A stretch of 64,000 nt of DNA from Carettochelys insculpta (Eukaryota; Chordata; Testudines; Carettochelyidae): the NCBI RefSeq assembly GCF_033958435.1, contig NC_134147.1, positions 40,666,001 to 40,730,000 on the forward strand, in the 5' to 3' direction. The notes beneath the pieces are model-generated. The model had not been told where the DNA came from and did no database searches. It saw nothing but the letters and a program-made list of their open reading frames with translations. Both the position numbers and the translations under genes were made by a program. Numbering within the stretch: position 1 is the first letter of the stretch; every line of letters starts with the position of its first letter. Shown here in pieces: positions 11,061-21,980 of the stretch.

Positions 11061-13953
11061 GACCTGAAACTAGAGAGGTCAGTTGAAAAATAATTAGTTT
11101 CAGTTTTGTGCTCCTACACTGCTACAATCTGTCTGGAACTGGAGGCAGGAAGTGGTGGGAACCTCAGAAGAACATCAACATAGATTTTACAGACATAGGA
11201 ATCTGCTGGTTGCCTTGCTGAACCAAGCTGTACCTCTATAGGGTTGTAATGTTGCATGTCACCAGCTGAGCACAGGGCATTTAGGAGTGAATCAGACAAG
11301 TTCCTTATGGGATCTTGAAGGGCTCTAGTACCCTCAAATCCCACTCAGAAGGACTGGCTTCACTCAGCACCTACATGATTGGCCCTGCATAGCACCATGA
11401 AACAGCTGCAGAAATTATCCAGACAATAAGGTAGGATTGATCTAGGCTAGCTAGAAATTTTAATTTACATTATTGTCCTTCCTGTTTAGCAGAATGCTTT
11501 TGCAAAGTCAGTTGAGCATATTGGAATATATAGCTTCTCTTATTTTTCTTGTCAGAAATTCATATTAAGCAGCTGCTGGTTTTATTAATTTATGTATTTT
11601 ATTAGAATATTGTATTTACATAAGTTGTTATGATGGCAATGACATATCAGAAACCAAATGAAATATTTGTTGGCGTGACACACAGAATTAATTGTTGCCT
11701 AGGGTCTAGTACACAGACAATAGCTGTTAATATGGCTTGTTTGTAGTTACAATTAAACTGGGGCTAAGCTATTCAGCTCTGCTAAGCTACTTAGTTGATG
11801 CTTGGGGACGTGAGACTTTACAGTCTACAACATGGGAAAATAACTGGACTTTTTTACTAACGTATGGCCTGCAATGAACTTTAAAAAAAATTATTTAACA
11901 AACTGAAAATTTACTAGCTTCCTTTTCCAATGTTGTTTACTGTTGCCCCATCTTGAATTGGAAACAGAAGCTCCCATAGTGATACTCCTGCATTCCAATG
12001 TCTCTTTTAGCAACAGTGTTCTGGAAGTATTCATCTCTTTTACTCCAAGTGAGCCCCAGGTCTGTCCTCCAGAAAACACTTCACTGAATTGGAGATGGGC
12101 CTAAACCACACAGAGTTTATAATGCCAGATGAGGGCTGGAGTCTGATCGTTATAAAAATAGGAGTCATTTGCTAAATTTGGACATGGTTTTGGATTCCAA
12201 ACTACACCTTAGTTTCTCATTGTACATTGACGGTAATTTGGTTCAGGAACATCTAAATAAAGCAGATAAGGTAAAATTCAACTTTGCTCAGAGAAAAGTG
12301 TACAAGACTGGAAGAACCCTTAAGTCCTGCTTGAGCTCTATTTGGGAGGGGCTATGCAGGTCTTAAACTGCACATAGGCCTGGTGCAGATCCTTGATTAG
12401 AAATTAATTTTATCCATAGACCTGGAATTAATCTCCTGATATACAACTCCACCAAAGCTTCTATTGACTCAGTGTACCTCAGATTTAGCAGGTAAGGCCA
12501 ACCATGTCTTTACAGATTAACTGTCATGCTGATATGTACCCTGCATCTAAATGTGACCTTTTTGCTGTGAAGCACATGCAAATTTCTGTGACTGTATCTT
12601 GTGGGCATGTGTGCTTGCACATTGTGGAAGTGACATCTTCATGAAATTCCTGACCTTAAACCTTTGCCCTCAAATTTCAGTGAATGTTTCTCTTGCTTCT
12701 GTGTAAACTGAATCAGTGCAGGGATTCTGCAATTCACCACTATGGTGGACGAAGGTGAAACCTACAGAAAGCCCCTCATTCAGATCAGGCATTTTTATCC
12801 ACCATAGAAACTAGACTTTGTCTGGACTCTGCTGAGTAACATAGGGAGTTGGCTTGAGGTCTACAGAAGGGAACGTGTTGGTGGTTATGAAGATCCCATC
12901 AAAATCTGCCCACTTTCCTCCAGTTTTCACTCCTGGTCCCACAGAGGGAATGTTTGAATGGGCTTCCCATGTCTGTCAAAATATGAAACCAGAGATTACA
13001 CTGTCTGAAGTTAAAATGGCATTTGCAAGCCTATTTTGAAATGTGATCACCAGCGGTGGACAGGCTCTTGTTCAGTCAGTGGCCTGAGGGAAGGATCCTG
13101 AGCTGTGTTTTGGAGACTATGCAAAAGCAATTTCTTCCTTTCAAAACTACTTTTTTACTTCATGCATATGTGCATACCTGGACCTTGTGAAGAGGAGACT
13201 TTCATGTTCACTCAGAAAGGGTGAAATTAATTTCCAAGCAAAGAACTATGTACCACTTAGGCCTATTTAAGCCCTCAAAATATGGCTTACAAACTGCACA
13301 GGCCTTTGTACTCAGTTGGATTTCACCCCATTTTATGAAAAAGGCATTTTATATAGCTTGTACTGCATGCACAATTGCCCACACAGCTGTATTTACAGTA
13401 TACTCTGGTGGCTGACTGCAACTAGCATATCTAATGGAAACCTTTAAGAAAACAGGTAACTTTGTGTCCCTCCAGGAGGAATCCACTGTCAAGAATTATC
13501 ACCTTTACAATATAAAGGGAGACAGATTTTAAATTTGTCCCAATTAACCTTGTAATGAGATGTATTGGTGTGCTCATCAATGACAGTAATGAGATGCAGA
13601 CAGGACAATGCATAAAACATTACTGGGATATAAATTAAATTCAAACACACAGATACCATTATGCACTGGACATGAAGGGAAATTAAGAGGCAATTTCATA
13701 AAAAATGCTAATGACAAAGAAAAATCCAATACTTTTCCTAGCTCAGATCCATCAGTGTTAGAAACTTATTTGACCACTTACTGAGGAAATGTTCCCATTG
13801 ATAATCCTGTATAAGCCATCAAATTACTTTTGTAATTCTCCTGGAAGGTATAGTTGCTACAAATACTTGTACATTAGTTTACATTTTAATTTTCTTTTGT
13901 TTGTATGCATAATTTAAAAATAAAAATTTCTTCTCCTGCCTTTAAAGTGAACT
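11061..13953. other. Long unique non-coding stretch
   Basis: About 2.9 kb with no gene or recognisable mobile element. ORFs of 60-76 codons are scattered on both strands and show no family motif or credible exon borders. Confidence 0.4.
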
Positions 13954-13965
13954 AATGTACATAGA

Positions 13966-14113
13966 CAACAAGCAGTCCTGTGGCAACTTAAAGACTAAGA
14001 AATGTATTAGGTCATGAACTTTCATGTTTTAATAAATTTCTTAGTCTGTAAGGTGCTGCAGGATTGCTTGCTGTAGTTGAAGTTACAAATTAATACAGCT
14101 AGTTTTCTGAGAC
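13966..14113 (-). mobile_element. Hairpin SINE-like element, copy 2 (12-bp TSD)
   Basis: Perfect 12-bp TSD AATGTACATAGA (13954-13965 and 14114-14125). It contains 'agcagtcctgtggcaactta' and the inverted partner 'taaggtgctgcaggattgct'. The head, degraded to 'aatacagctagttttctgag', is at the right, so the element lies on the minus strand. Shorter arms than copy 1. Confidence 0.8.
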
Positions 14114-14190
14114 AATGTACATAGATAAAGTTCACTTCTATTCTGAATCAAATAAAGATCATCTTACTCATGATGCTTTAGGTTTTAGTC

Positions 14191-14455
14191 CAGTGTTTCT
14201 TAAACTATGTTCCTTGGAATACTGGTGTTTTCTGAACAACTTGCAGGTGTGCTGCAAGCATTTGAAAAAATACACGGATGGTCTACATTTTCTTATTAAA
14301 ACCAGATACAGTGTTATTTCTTCATTTCTAGGATACCTGATTAAAGTACTTCATTTTATTTTTGATGCATATGTTTGGATTTTTTTTCTTGTGGCCCAAC
14401 AACAATTACATTACTGTTTGGTGTTCTGTGGTCTCAAAAAGTTTAAGAAACACTG
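14191..14455. mobile_element. hAT-type MITE with CAGTG ends
   Basis: 265 bp with inverted ends CAGTGTTTCTTAAAC and GTTTAAGAAACACTG. Flanks TTTTAGTC (14183-14190) and CTTTAGAC (14456-14463) agree at six of eight positions, as expected for an old 8-bp hAT duplication. The ends resemble the Charlie/MER5 type. A 122-codon ORF (14115-14483) runs right through the element and its flanks and is fortuitous. Confidence 0.75.
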
Positions 14456-14477
14456 CTTTAGACAGTTGCCTCAATTT

Positions 14478-14580
14478 GCCTGACTAAATTTATGCATGCA
14501 AGTAGGTCCCTGGACAGTAACAGATTAACTCACGTGCTTGAAATTATACATGCATTTAAGCTCTTTGCAAGATTAGGGTT
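14478..14580. repeat. Old amniote repeat ('cacatgcttaa' type), degraded
   Basis: 'aactcacgtgcttgaaatta', 'tgcatttaagctctttgc' and 'agattaggg' are a weak match to the repeat at 4590-4690. Confidence 0.3.
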
Positions 14581-14588
14581 TAACACTT

Positions 14589-14762
14589 TCAGTTCTCCTG
14601 CTCCTGATCTTCATCAGAGTCCACGGCCAAATCCCATGCAACTCTGAAAACGTGATGTTTACCTCTAAGCAAAAGGCAAGCTTTAGAATGCTTCTCATGG
14701 TCAGTGATAACAACAAACTGGTTACCATGCTGGGTTTTAAAATAGCACTCCACTTTCTTTTC
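14589..14762 (-). CDS. Possible exon or retrocopy fragment, unidentified
   Basis: The minus strand reads about 57 codons with protein-like composition: it starts near EKKVECYFKTQ, passes VVITDHEKHSKACLLLRGK and ends in an acidic tail (DSDEDQEQEN) at a TGA (14589-14591). Upstream codons become AT-rich and intron-like, consistent with a 3'-terminal exon, but the acceptor (ending 'aattgaaaag') is poor. No AATAAA follows within about 100 bp. A second minus frame is also open here, which weakens the case. I do not recognise the protein. Confidence 0.22.
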   Translation of the reverse strand, partial: EKKVECYFKTQHGNQFVVITDHEKHSKACLLLRGKHHVFRVAWDLAVDSDEDQEQEN

Positions 14763-15267
14763 AATTATTAGAATTATAATGAACAGATAAATTACATACA
14801 CATACAGAAACAGCTATGTAAGCACCACTGAAATGGTCTGAAAACTACTTTATCAAAGTGATTGGATCTCAATGGATACTGGAAATTATGTACAGTACGT
14901 GTAATAGCTCATGGCATGACTTATAGTCATCATGAGAGGCAGGAGGCCAAAGAAAAGTATTTAAGATACCTAAGAACTGTTCATGTTATTGCAGTCATAC
15001 CCAGCAGTGTTGTTTATTATGCCTTTAAAATATTAAATGACTGGAAAGAACAGAAGAAATGCTTTTTTAAAAATGTTGCTCTATTTTGAACAGCATTGCA
15101 CACCCATATGTGCTTTCTACAATTAATGATTAGGGTATTATGCTTACAATAGTTTTCTTCTGTTTAGTTCCATCAATTAATTTTAACTAAATGCAAATAC
15201 ATGACAGCCTTGATTTTTAGTCAACAGGAACAGAAGCTGCTCAGCACCTCTGAAAGTCAGCCTGTGA
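14763..15267. other. Unique non-coding stretch
   Basis: AT-rich; a 75-codon ORF at 14862-15089 has no recognisable motif. Confidence 0.4.
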
Positions 15268-15393
15268 TATTATTACTCATCGCATGATAGCATTTACAGA
15301 TCTCCATTGAGACTGAAGTTCTATTGCGCTAGGCACTATCCGAATACCTATACTATAATGGAAAGTGACAGCCATTGCCCCAAACAGTCATCA
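15268..15393 (-). repeat. MIR-like amniote repeat tail
   Basis: Reverse-oriented copy: 'ttattactcatcgcatgata', 'tctattgcgctaggcacta' and 'cagccattgccccaaacag' match the complement of the tail seen at 9060-9170. Confidence 0.5.
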
Positions 15394-15424
15394 ATAGAAA
15401 AAAGCACTATAAAAAAAGCATGAC

Positions 15425-15520
15425 CCAGTGGATGGGGTACTGAGCTGGAAGTCAGTTCTATTCCCAGTTCTGCTGTTCACATGCGCTGTGAGCTTGGGAT
15501 CATACATGCAGTACTTTTTC
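15425..15520 (+). repeat. MIR-like SINE head
   Basis: 'gagctggaagtcagttctat', 'tcccagttctgctgttcac' and 'gctgtgagcttggga' resemble the core of MIR-type SINEs. The 3' half is missing. Confidence 0.5.
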
Positions 15521-16210
15521 AAGCCAACGTGTTGCATCTGTTTTAGGAAGCTAACCTCCAGACCCTGATTTCCTTGCTCCCTGTGATGCTATTAACAAAA
15601 ACCATGTCATTGAAGTCATCAGGATTACATTTGTGTGAAACTGGTGTGAACAAGTGCAGAACTTTGCAAACAGAGTGCACAGCGAGCATTTTTCATGAAA
15701 TCACTCACTGCCACTCAACATATGCCAGCTGGGTGGGTAGACATTTTGAAATCAGTGCTGTTCAGTGAGATGGGAGTCTGTTTACAGAAAGTCTTACTTC
15801 AGATCAATGGCATTTTTTTAAATTGCTGAGGCGTTTTTACAGTCTTAAAAACTTGGCTTGCGATCATGAAAAATTCTGTATCCCACCACACTCCACTTAT
15901 TTCAGCTCCTCCCATTGAGTCAACATAGAAGGAAAGCAAAGTTAGAGAAAGTCTGTCTGGTTTTTATGCTCCAAGGAAGTTTTACTGCTTGTTTACCAGT
16001 GCCTTAGCCCTGTCCCTTTTATTAGATAATACTGCACTTGTGAAATTATAGGGGATGGATGGGTTAGTGAGGTGAGCGTTGGTTCAAAAGACAAAGATGT
16101 CCTCATGTGATCTGATTAAATCTCAGCACAGTCAAATCAACACTGCTTTCCTAAATTACACAAAGTCAGCTCCCAGGTATTCACTCTGCAAGGGTCTTTC
16201 AGGTGAGACC
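15521..16210. other. Unique non-coding stretch
   Basis: Nothing recognised; a 64-codon ORF is unsupported. Confidence 0.4.
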
Positions 16211-16463
16211 TTAGGCCATATTTACATTACAACAGCCAGAGGCCCAGCTGCAGCACAGTAGCCTAGACATGTTCTACAATGAAAAGGGGGTTTCCATCAA
16301 TGTATTAACTCCCCTCTCTAAGAGGTATACTTTCCTCAACCTTGCTGTATGTACTGTGGGAGCTAGCTTGACCTAACCACACTGCAGAGATTAGAATGCA
16401 AGATTTTTGCCAACTCTGTGTGTCGGAGCTAGGTCAATGTAAGTGGGTTGTGTGGAATGGGCC
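16211..16463. mobile_element. Possible decayed MITE
   Basis: 'ggccatatttacattac' at the left, and 'gagctaggtcaatgtaagtg' with 'gaatgggcc' at the right, could be worn ends of the family at 58076. Flanking triplets TTA and TTT do not match fully. Confidence 0.3.
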
Positions 16464-16585
16464 TTTGAAACAACTTGCAATTTCTCACTCTTAAAAGAAA
16501 AATGTTGCCCTCAGCAGCTTTGGTTAAAATTATAACCTGGCCATTCTGTTCTGCACAACGTTGTGTGCTCAGTCTCACCGTAGAG

Positions 16586-16906
16586 GAGGGGTCAGCAACC
16601 CCTGGCACATGTGAACTGATTTTCATTGGCATGGGAGGCGGGAGCTCTGCCCTGCTCCTCCTCCCCCTCCCCCATGCAGCTGGGAGCTTACCCAAAGCTA
16701 TGCAACCTGTGGATTAACAAAAGACCAGCTAATGCTACCAACCAACACATAAACGGTAAAGCTCTACACCTTTATTATTTATTAAATGAGGCTATTGTAA
16801 GTAGAACTATTAATAACTTTAAAAAATATCACCAGCACTCAGACCATACATAGAGGTCAAAATGTCAAATTTCAGCACTCTGCTTCAGAAAGGTTCCTGA
16901 CCCCTG
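16586..16906. mobile_element. hAT-type MITE (AGGGGTCAGCAACC ends)
   Basis: 321 bp. The left end is GAGGGGTCAGCAACCCCTGG and the right end AGGTTCCTGACCCCTG is its inverted partner. TSD CCGTAGAG (16578-16585) and CCCTAGAG (16907-16914) differ at one base. Its right part ('atatcaccagcactcagac' ... 'agcactctgcttc') is homologous to the right end of 47643-48743, so both belong to one family. Overlapping ORFs of 75-88 codons are shadows. Confidence 0.85.
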
Positions 16907-16914
16907 CCCTAGAG

Positions 16915-18285
16915 GCTGCTGTGTGACTCCTACATATACATGTCTTGGGAAACGCAGTGTTTGAAAGGGTATGCAGTTCATGTGCTGGATCCTGCATGGA
17001 GATTCACATGAGCACAGAAGCCTGCCTTCATACATTAAGTTTCACATTTGGGGGCTTTGGAGGTACGATCATGACTGTAGAGTTCCCTGGGGATTTATCC
17101 TGAAGCAAAACCAGAACCAAACTTGAAGTGAGAGTGGTGGCAAGGCCAGAAGTAGTTGCAACTGTATGGGGCACATAAATCCAGGGAAGGAAAGCCTGAT
17201 ATCCTTATCTTGAATATTAAATTATCAATAGGGTTTTAAATGCAGATGGGAAAGAAATGGTTGAAATGCAACCCCTGGAGCATGGCTCACTTTGCTGGTT
17301 AGAGATCGCTATTACATAAATTCTGACAGATTTTTGTCAGAGCCAGATATATAGCTCCAGTTGTAACAGGGACAGTGGGTGAGGTCTCCTCCCTGCTGTC
17401 TTTATGTAACTGTATAGCAAGTAACATGCAATCTGTTTGCACTTGACATTTTAAGTGCCAGTTGATGTGGGCTACTAGGAATCAAAAGATATTTTTACAT
17501 TTTATTTTCTAATCTAGTTATTTTTTAATCACAGTAGCTAAGTGAACCAAGGAAGAAAACAGATTTGCTGAACAACAAAAATTAAATTAGTAACGGTGTA
17601 CCCATTGCCAAGGGCAACACACATTTGACAGAGGATATGATAATGACAGATGAATTCTCACTCCCCGTCTAAATTCTGTCTCTACGGAACAAATGCACGG
17701 CGTCTCAGATATTTTCACCCACATTCCAGTCACCTTCCTTCCACAGCAGCTGCGTGGAGCCCTGTCAGCGTAAGGCAGATCTTCCTGTCATTAATATAAT
17801 GGGGTCACCTCAATTTTCAGCTGACAGCACTGGATTCTTATGGTTTCTAGAGCCTTATCTTTTTTGTCCCTCCTGAGTCCTTTCTTTCATGTTTTCTGTG
17901 AATTTTTGCTGTCTTCTTCTCTCTGTTTCCCCTGTTATGGTCCCTGGTGCCCACCTTGTAGCCTTATCTCCACTGTGCAGTGGATCAATATGTCAGTAAT
18001 CAAGCCATTGACCATTGATTTATTGCATCTACTCTAGACACAATAAATTGATCTGAAAGCTCACCCTCATCAATGCCGCTACTCCAGCAAGATGAGATAA
18101 GTCGCTGGTGTTGACAGAAGAGCAGTCTCTGTTGACCACATCACATGCAATATGCCTCAGAAGGTATGTTTACTGCAGCTACTGCTTGGGCAATTCACAA
18201 TGGCAGCTCCTGCACCCCAAAACATCAAGGGCAGAAGACAGGTGAAGAGCATTTAAAAGAGAAAAAAATACAAGAGGGAAGCTAC
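16915..18285. other. Unique non-coding stretch
   Basis: About 1.4 kb without a gene or recognisable element. Confidence 0.4.
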
Positions 18286-18445
18286 TTCAATGAGGAACAT
18301 AGGAACTGCTAAAATGAATTTGGCTAATAGTCCACTGATTCCAGTATCTTTTCTCCAACAGTAGCCAGTACCAGCTGCTGCACATGAAGGGACATCAGCT
18401 GCTGTCAGGTCACCTCCCAAGGTCCCTTCCAGTTCTATGAGAAGA
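18286..18445 (+). repeat. Decayed repeat of the 'agaacataagaa' type with CR1-like tail
   Basis: 'gaggaacataggaactgcta', 'ccagtatcttttctccaaca' and 'agccagtaccag' parallel 9290-9455. It ends in 'ggtcccttccagttctatga', a CR1-type 3' end. Confidence 0.5.
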
Positions 18446-19327
18446 AATGTGTATTTCACCTGTCCTGCTCACAAGTCAAGTTCCCCTATAAGCCAAGATT
18501 AGCAAAGGACCCAAAGCTAGAGGGTTCACACCCATTATGCCTTATGTATGTTAAGGAGCTAAATCTGACCCATCTCTCCAGTATACATGAGATCTCCACT
18601 AGTCTGGGTAGTAGAAGATCCACTGCTTTATCTAAGCTCAGGCCTATGCACTGTTGTTGCTATGCCACCAGGTTGGCAACAAGTATTTTGTTATAGTTAC
18701 TAATACAGGCCCAAACTCTTCTTGCCTTAGTCACAGAAGTGGTGCCAAGTGAAGACATATGCCTAAATAAAGTGACTAGCATTGGCAACTGCCCAACAAC
18801 CAAGTTTTCCCTTTAGCTAAGCAAACATGCTCCTAACTGATGCATCCAATACAGCATACACCACATACTCATGGTTAAGAGAAGTTTGGATCAAGCTTTT
18901 TCACCTTTTAGGGTTATCAGATGCTAATACACAATATCTAGCAGGAAGTTCCTAAAGTGCACCGAGTGCAGAACATATTTTATTCCATCAAAAGTTAATG
19001 TAGAAAGACCATTTCTCCTATTTTTCTTTGCCAGATAAACTCCAGAGGTGGGGAGCTATTGTAACAAAGGGATAGCAAACAATATACAGTGTTAACATGA
19101 CACCATGTTTAGACAGGAGACATGAGTAACAAGACTATAACTGTGGCAGACAATGGAAAGGAGGGATTGCAAACTGATAATGATAGAGCTATTTTATTAT
19201 CAAATAACCAGTCTCTAATTCTAGAAATATAAACTCTCACATTTTCTACTGTCATTTTAATTAGTATCTTTCCTAAATAAAGTCCCTCTTTCCAGATGCT
19301 ATTTATACATGTACAAAGGAAATATAC
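18446..19327. other. Unique non-coding stretch
   Basis: No gene or clear repeat recognised. Confidence 0.4.
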
Positions 19328-19337
19328 AACACATGCA

Positions 19338-19476
19338 GCAACGATGAGAAGTCCTGTGGTATCTTATAGACTAATAGTTTTTTTTTTTTTTGGAGCACAA
19401 TCTTTCACGGGCAAAGACGAAGTGAGGCTTCTTGTTTTTGTGGATATAGACTAACATTGCTACCCCTCTGATACTT
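19338..19476 (-). mobile_element. Hairpin SINE-like element, copy 3 (10-bp TSD)
   Basis: Perfect TSD AACACATGCA (19328-19337 and 19477-19486). Contains 'agaagtcctgtggtatctta', a T12 run, 'cacgggcaaagacgaagtga' and, at the right, the head complement 'tagactaacattgctacccc'. The second arm is mostly absent. Confidence 0.8.
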
Positions 19477-19486
19477 AACACATGCA

Positions 19487-20375
19487 ACGTTAGCAGAATG
19501 TAGACAAAGCATGTTCTAAGCAATATAAAAGTTCTACTGTGTCTGGATTGGTGAAGGTCCTTGCAATGATTTTAGCTTTGGTAACAGAATATCCTCTCAT
19601 CCAAAGTTCCTGCTCTGCCTAAAATATAATTCCTGATTGTCATACATTATTACCTCACAGCATTCCAAAAGGCGCTGAGTTGTGAGAAATATATTGAATG
19701 CAGTGGAAAAAGAGGTAATAAATAAGTAAGAATTTCAGTTTAAAAGAAAAAAAAAAGCCTGACTTCAGTTGCTTTTGGATCAAACCCTGAACTGGGATCA
19801 ACGTTAGCTTTGACTTCAAATCTCTCCTTAAATTCACTTCTGTGGTAATGCCTACAAACCACTTGACAATAGCTAAGAACCTATGTTCTGTAACTAATCC
19901 TAATTGTCTCACCATATCCTTGCACTTCCCTGCATGTCTGTTGTGCCCTCCTGTTGTGTTTCAGCATAATTAGACCCTGAACGGCAGTTCCATGTACACA
20001 TGGACATGACTGCCCCATAGGTAGTGAATTGTAGGAACAAGGTCCTTTGGGACTGGAACCATTTTTTTCATTGTGCGTGAACAGTACTTAATCACTGGCT
20101 GAAGCCTGAAAATGCTATTACATTACTACTAACACACAGTAGTAACTTTCCTCCTTCCCTTTCTGGCTGCAAGTCATGCAATTCCCATCATTGTGAGTAA
20201 AACAAATTGAAAAGTTGTCCACGTATATTCATGTAAATTTGAAAGGAGATTTTGGTTTGACTTTTCTGTTCACTCATAAGCAACATCCTAACACTCAGGT
20301 TTCCTAGCACAAAAAAGGGCATTATTAACTAAATATTGGCAAAATATTGTTAACTCTGTATTGCTAACCACAACA
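19487..20375. other. Unique non-coding stretch
   Basis: Nothing recognised. An 86-codon minus ORF at 19655-19915 has no support. Confidence 0.4.
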
Positions 20376-20500
20376 TTCAAAAATCATGAATCAGACCCCC
20401 AAGAAATCATGAGATTGGCCCTCAGATCATGAGGGTTTAAGATTAAGATTAATGTTTAAAATTACATGCTGTTTTGGTGTGTCATGAGTTTTGAACTCCC
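20376..20500. repeat. Old repeat ('atcatgaga' type)
   Basis: 'aatcatgagattggccctca', 'atcatgagggttt' and 'gtgtcatgagttttgaactc' match a degenerate dispersed repeat of turtles and birds; class unknown. Confidence 0.35.
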
Positions 20501-21608
20501 TCTGCCCATCTCTGCACATCAATATGTAATTTATGAGCTGAAGAGCCCTGATCCTGCCATAGCTTCCACATTTTGTGCAGCTCCACATGACATTTTATGC
20601 AAATAACTTCTAGGTTCTGTGACAAACCCCTTGTGTGTCCCTTAGCAGTCCTGTGCTTCTGAGTGGCTCCTTGTATGCCTCAGAGATTCAGAGAGTCCCT
20701 TTCATTGCCATGGGGCTTCCCAAAGTCAAGGGTCTCCCTTTACTGACCCATTTTCATCACAGGCCAGTCCTAAGTGAGGGTGGAGTATGATCTTCTCCAC
20801 CGGACTTGGGCTGCCCGGGTTTGGCCCGAGTTGGGTCCCCCTCCAGGGGAAGGATGGGAGGAATCCAGTCCCATCCACTGCCCTGGACTCCAGCCCAGGG
20901 ACCCTAAGATGAAAGGGAGCTAGTGGGGCTGTCGCCCATGCCCCATGGCAGCGACCTTTCCCTAGGCCTCTGCACCCACCACTTCCCTCTGGTACCTGGT
21001 GGCTGGCGTCCCTTGGCCTGTCCTGCTCCATCCTTCTCTCAGCCCTCCAGCCTCCTCTCTGGGCACTGGTTTCCCTCCTGCTGCCTGGGGAAAACCTTTA
21101 CAGGGAGCCTGGAGGCCTTACCTCGTTGCAAGTGCTTGATTACAAGCAGTGGCTGGCTGACTCTTAACAAGCCCCAGCTGCCTATCCAGCCTGCAGGTCT
21201 GCCCCCTCTGGAAACTTAGGAGGGGAACAAAAAGGCATTCCTCCAGCACCCAAAAGGTTCGCACTGCCTCAGGCATTTGCCAGCTGCCACTTCTGGTCTG
21301 CCACAGTTCAAAAAGAACATAATTTGCATAAAGTGGCAAATAGAGGCACATTTATGATAACAAAAGTTAACTTAAATACACCCAAAGAATGGTGAGGGCA
21401 AGGGATGGAGTGGCACAAAGCTTGGCCACTGCGATAGGTGAGTGGGTGTTAAAGGGTGTGTGGGGACAAGTGGGAAGACTTGGCACATCCATTTGTGGGG
21501 TGTCTGTGTGGAGTATGGGACTGGCTGGGAGAGCCAGATGCAGCTAGTAGGGTGGAAGTGGTAGGAGGATGCTTGGGGAGGGGTAGCTCAGGGAAGCTGA
21601 GCAGAGGG
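20501..21608. other. GC-rich anonymous segment
   Basis: Markedly GC-richer than its surroundings between about 20780 and 21220. ORFs of 77-101 codons occur on both strands, as expected in GC-rich non-coding DNA. It may be an old repeat or long terminal repeat, but no paired ends or polyadenylation signal could be assigned. Confidence 0.35.
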
Positions 21609-21980
21609 ACAATAGTCCCTCTATTTTTTTAATCCAGGTGGGGAATAAATTTTGTTGTGTGTACTGAGGCAGGTGCAGTGGTGCACCATCAATAGAAACA
21701 CATGCGGCTGGCTAGAGGCAGTTGTGGCCTCTCTGCCAAACAGCTGGGCAGCACCTGAATCTCTCCTACGCAGCCACCCATGTGCTCAGCTTCCAGGACG
21801 CACTGCTTGGGGGCCTATGCAGGAGAGGAAAGATGGGGTAGAAGTCTGAGGAGGGAGGTGGAATTGGGGACAGCTGAATTTGCAGTGGATCAGAAAGAGA
21901 AAGATGGGAGGGGCTGAGGACTGGCTAGAAACTGGGACCTGTTCCAGGGGGGTGCTCACTGAAAAGGAGTGAGTCTGTGG
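21609..21980 (+). repeat. Turtle dispersed repeat ('ttccctctaatttttt' type), long copy
   Basis: It starts 'caatagtccctctatttttt' and continues 'gaataaattttgttgtgtgt', 'gtgcaccatcaatagaaaca' and 'cagctgggcagcacctgaat', the order known for this repeat. A shorter copy is at 55672-55800. The right border is uncertain. Confidence 0.5.

Noticed and set aside
14115..14483. 122-codon ORF on the + strand
   Set aside because: Crosses the TSD and both ends of a 265-bp hAT MITE, so it cannot be an old gene.
20501..21608. GC-rich block considered as a CpG island or solo long terminal repeat
   Set aside because: CG dinucleotides are not clearly enriched, and no paired ends, TATA box with polyadenylation signal, or TSD could be read.
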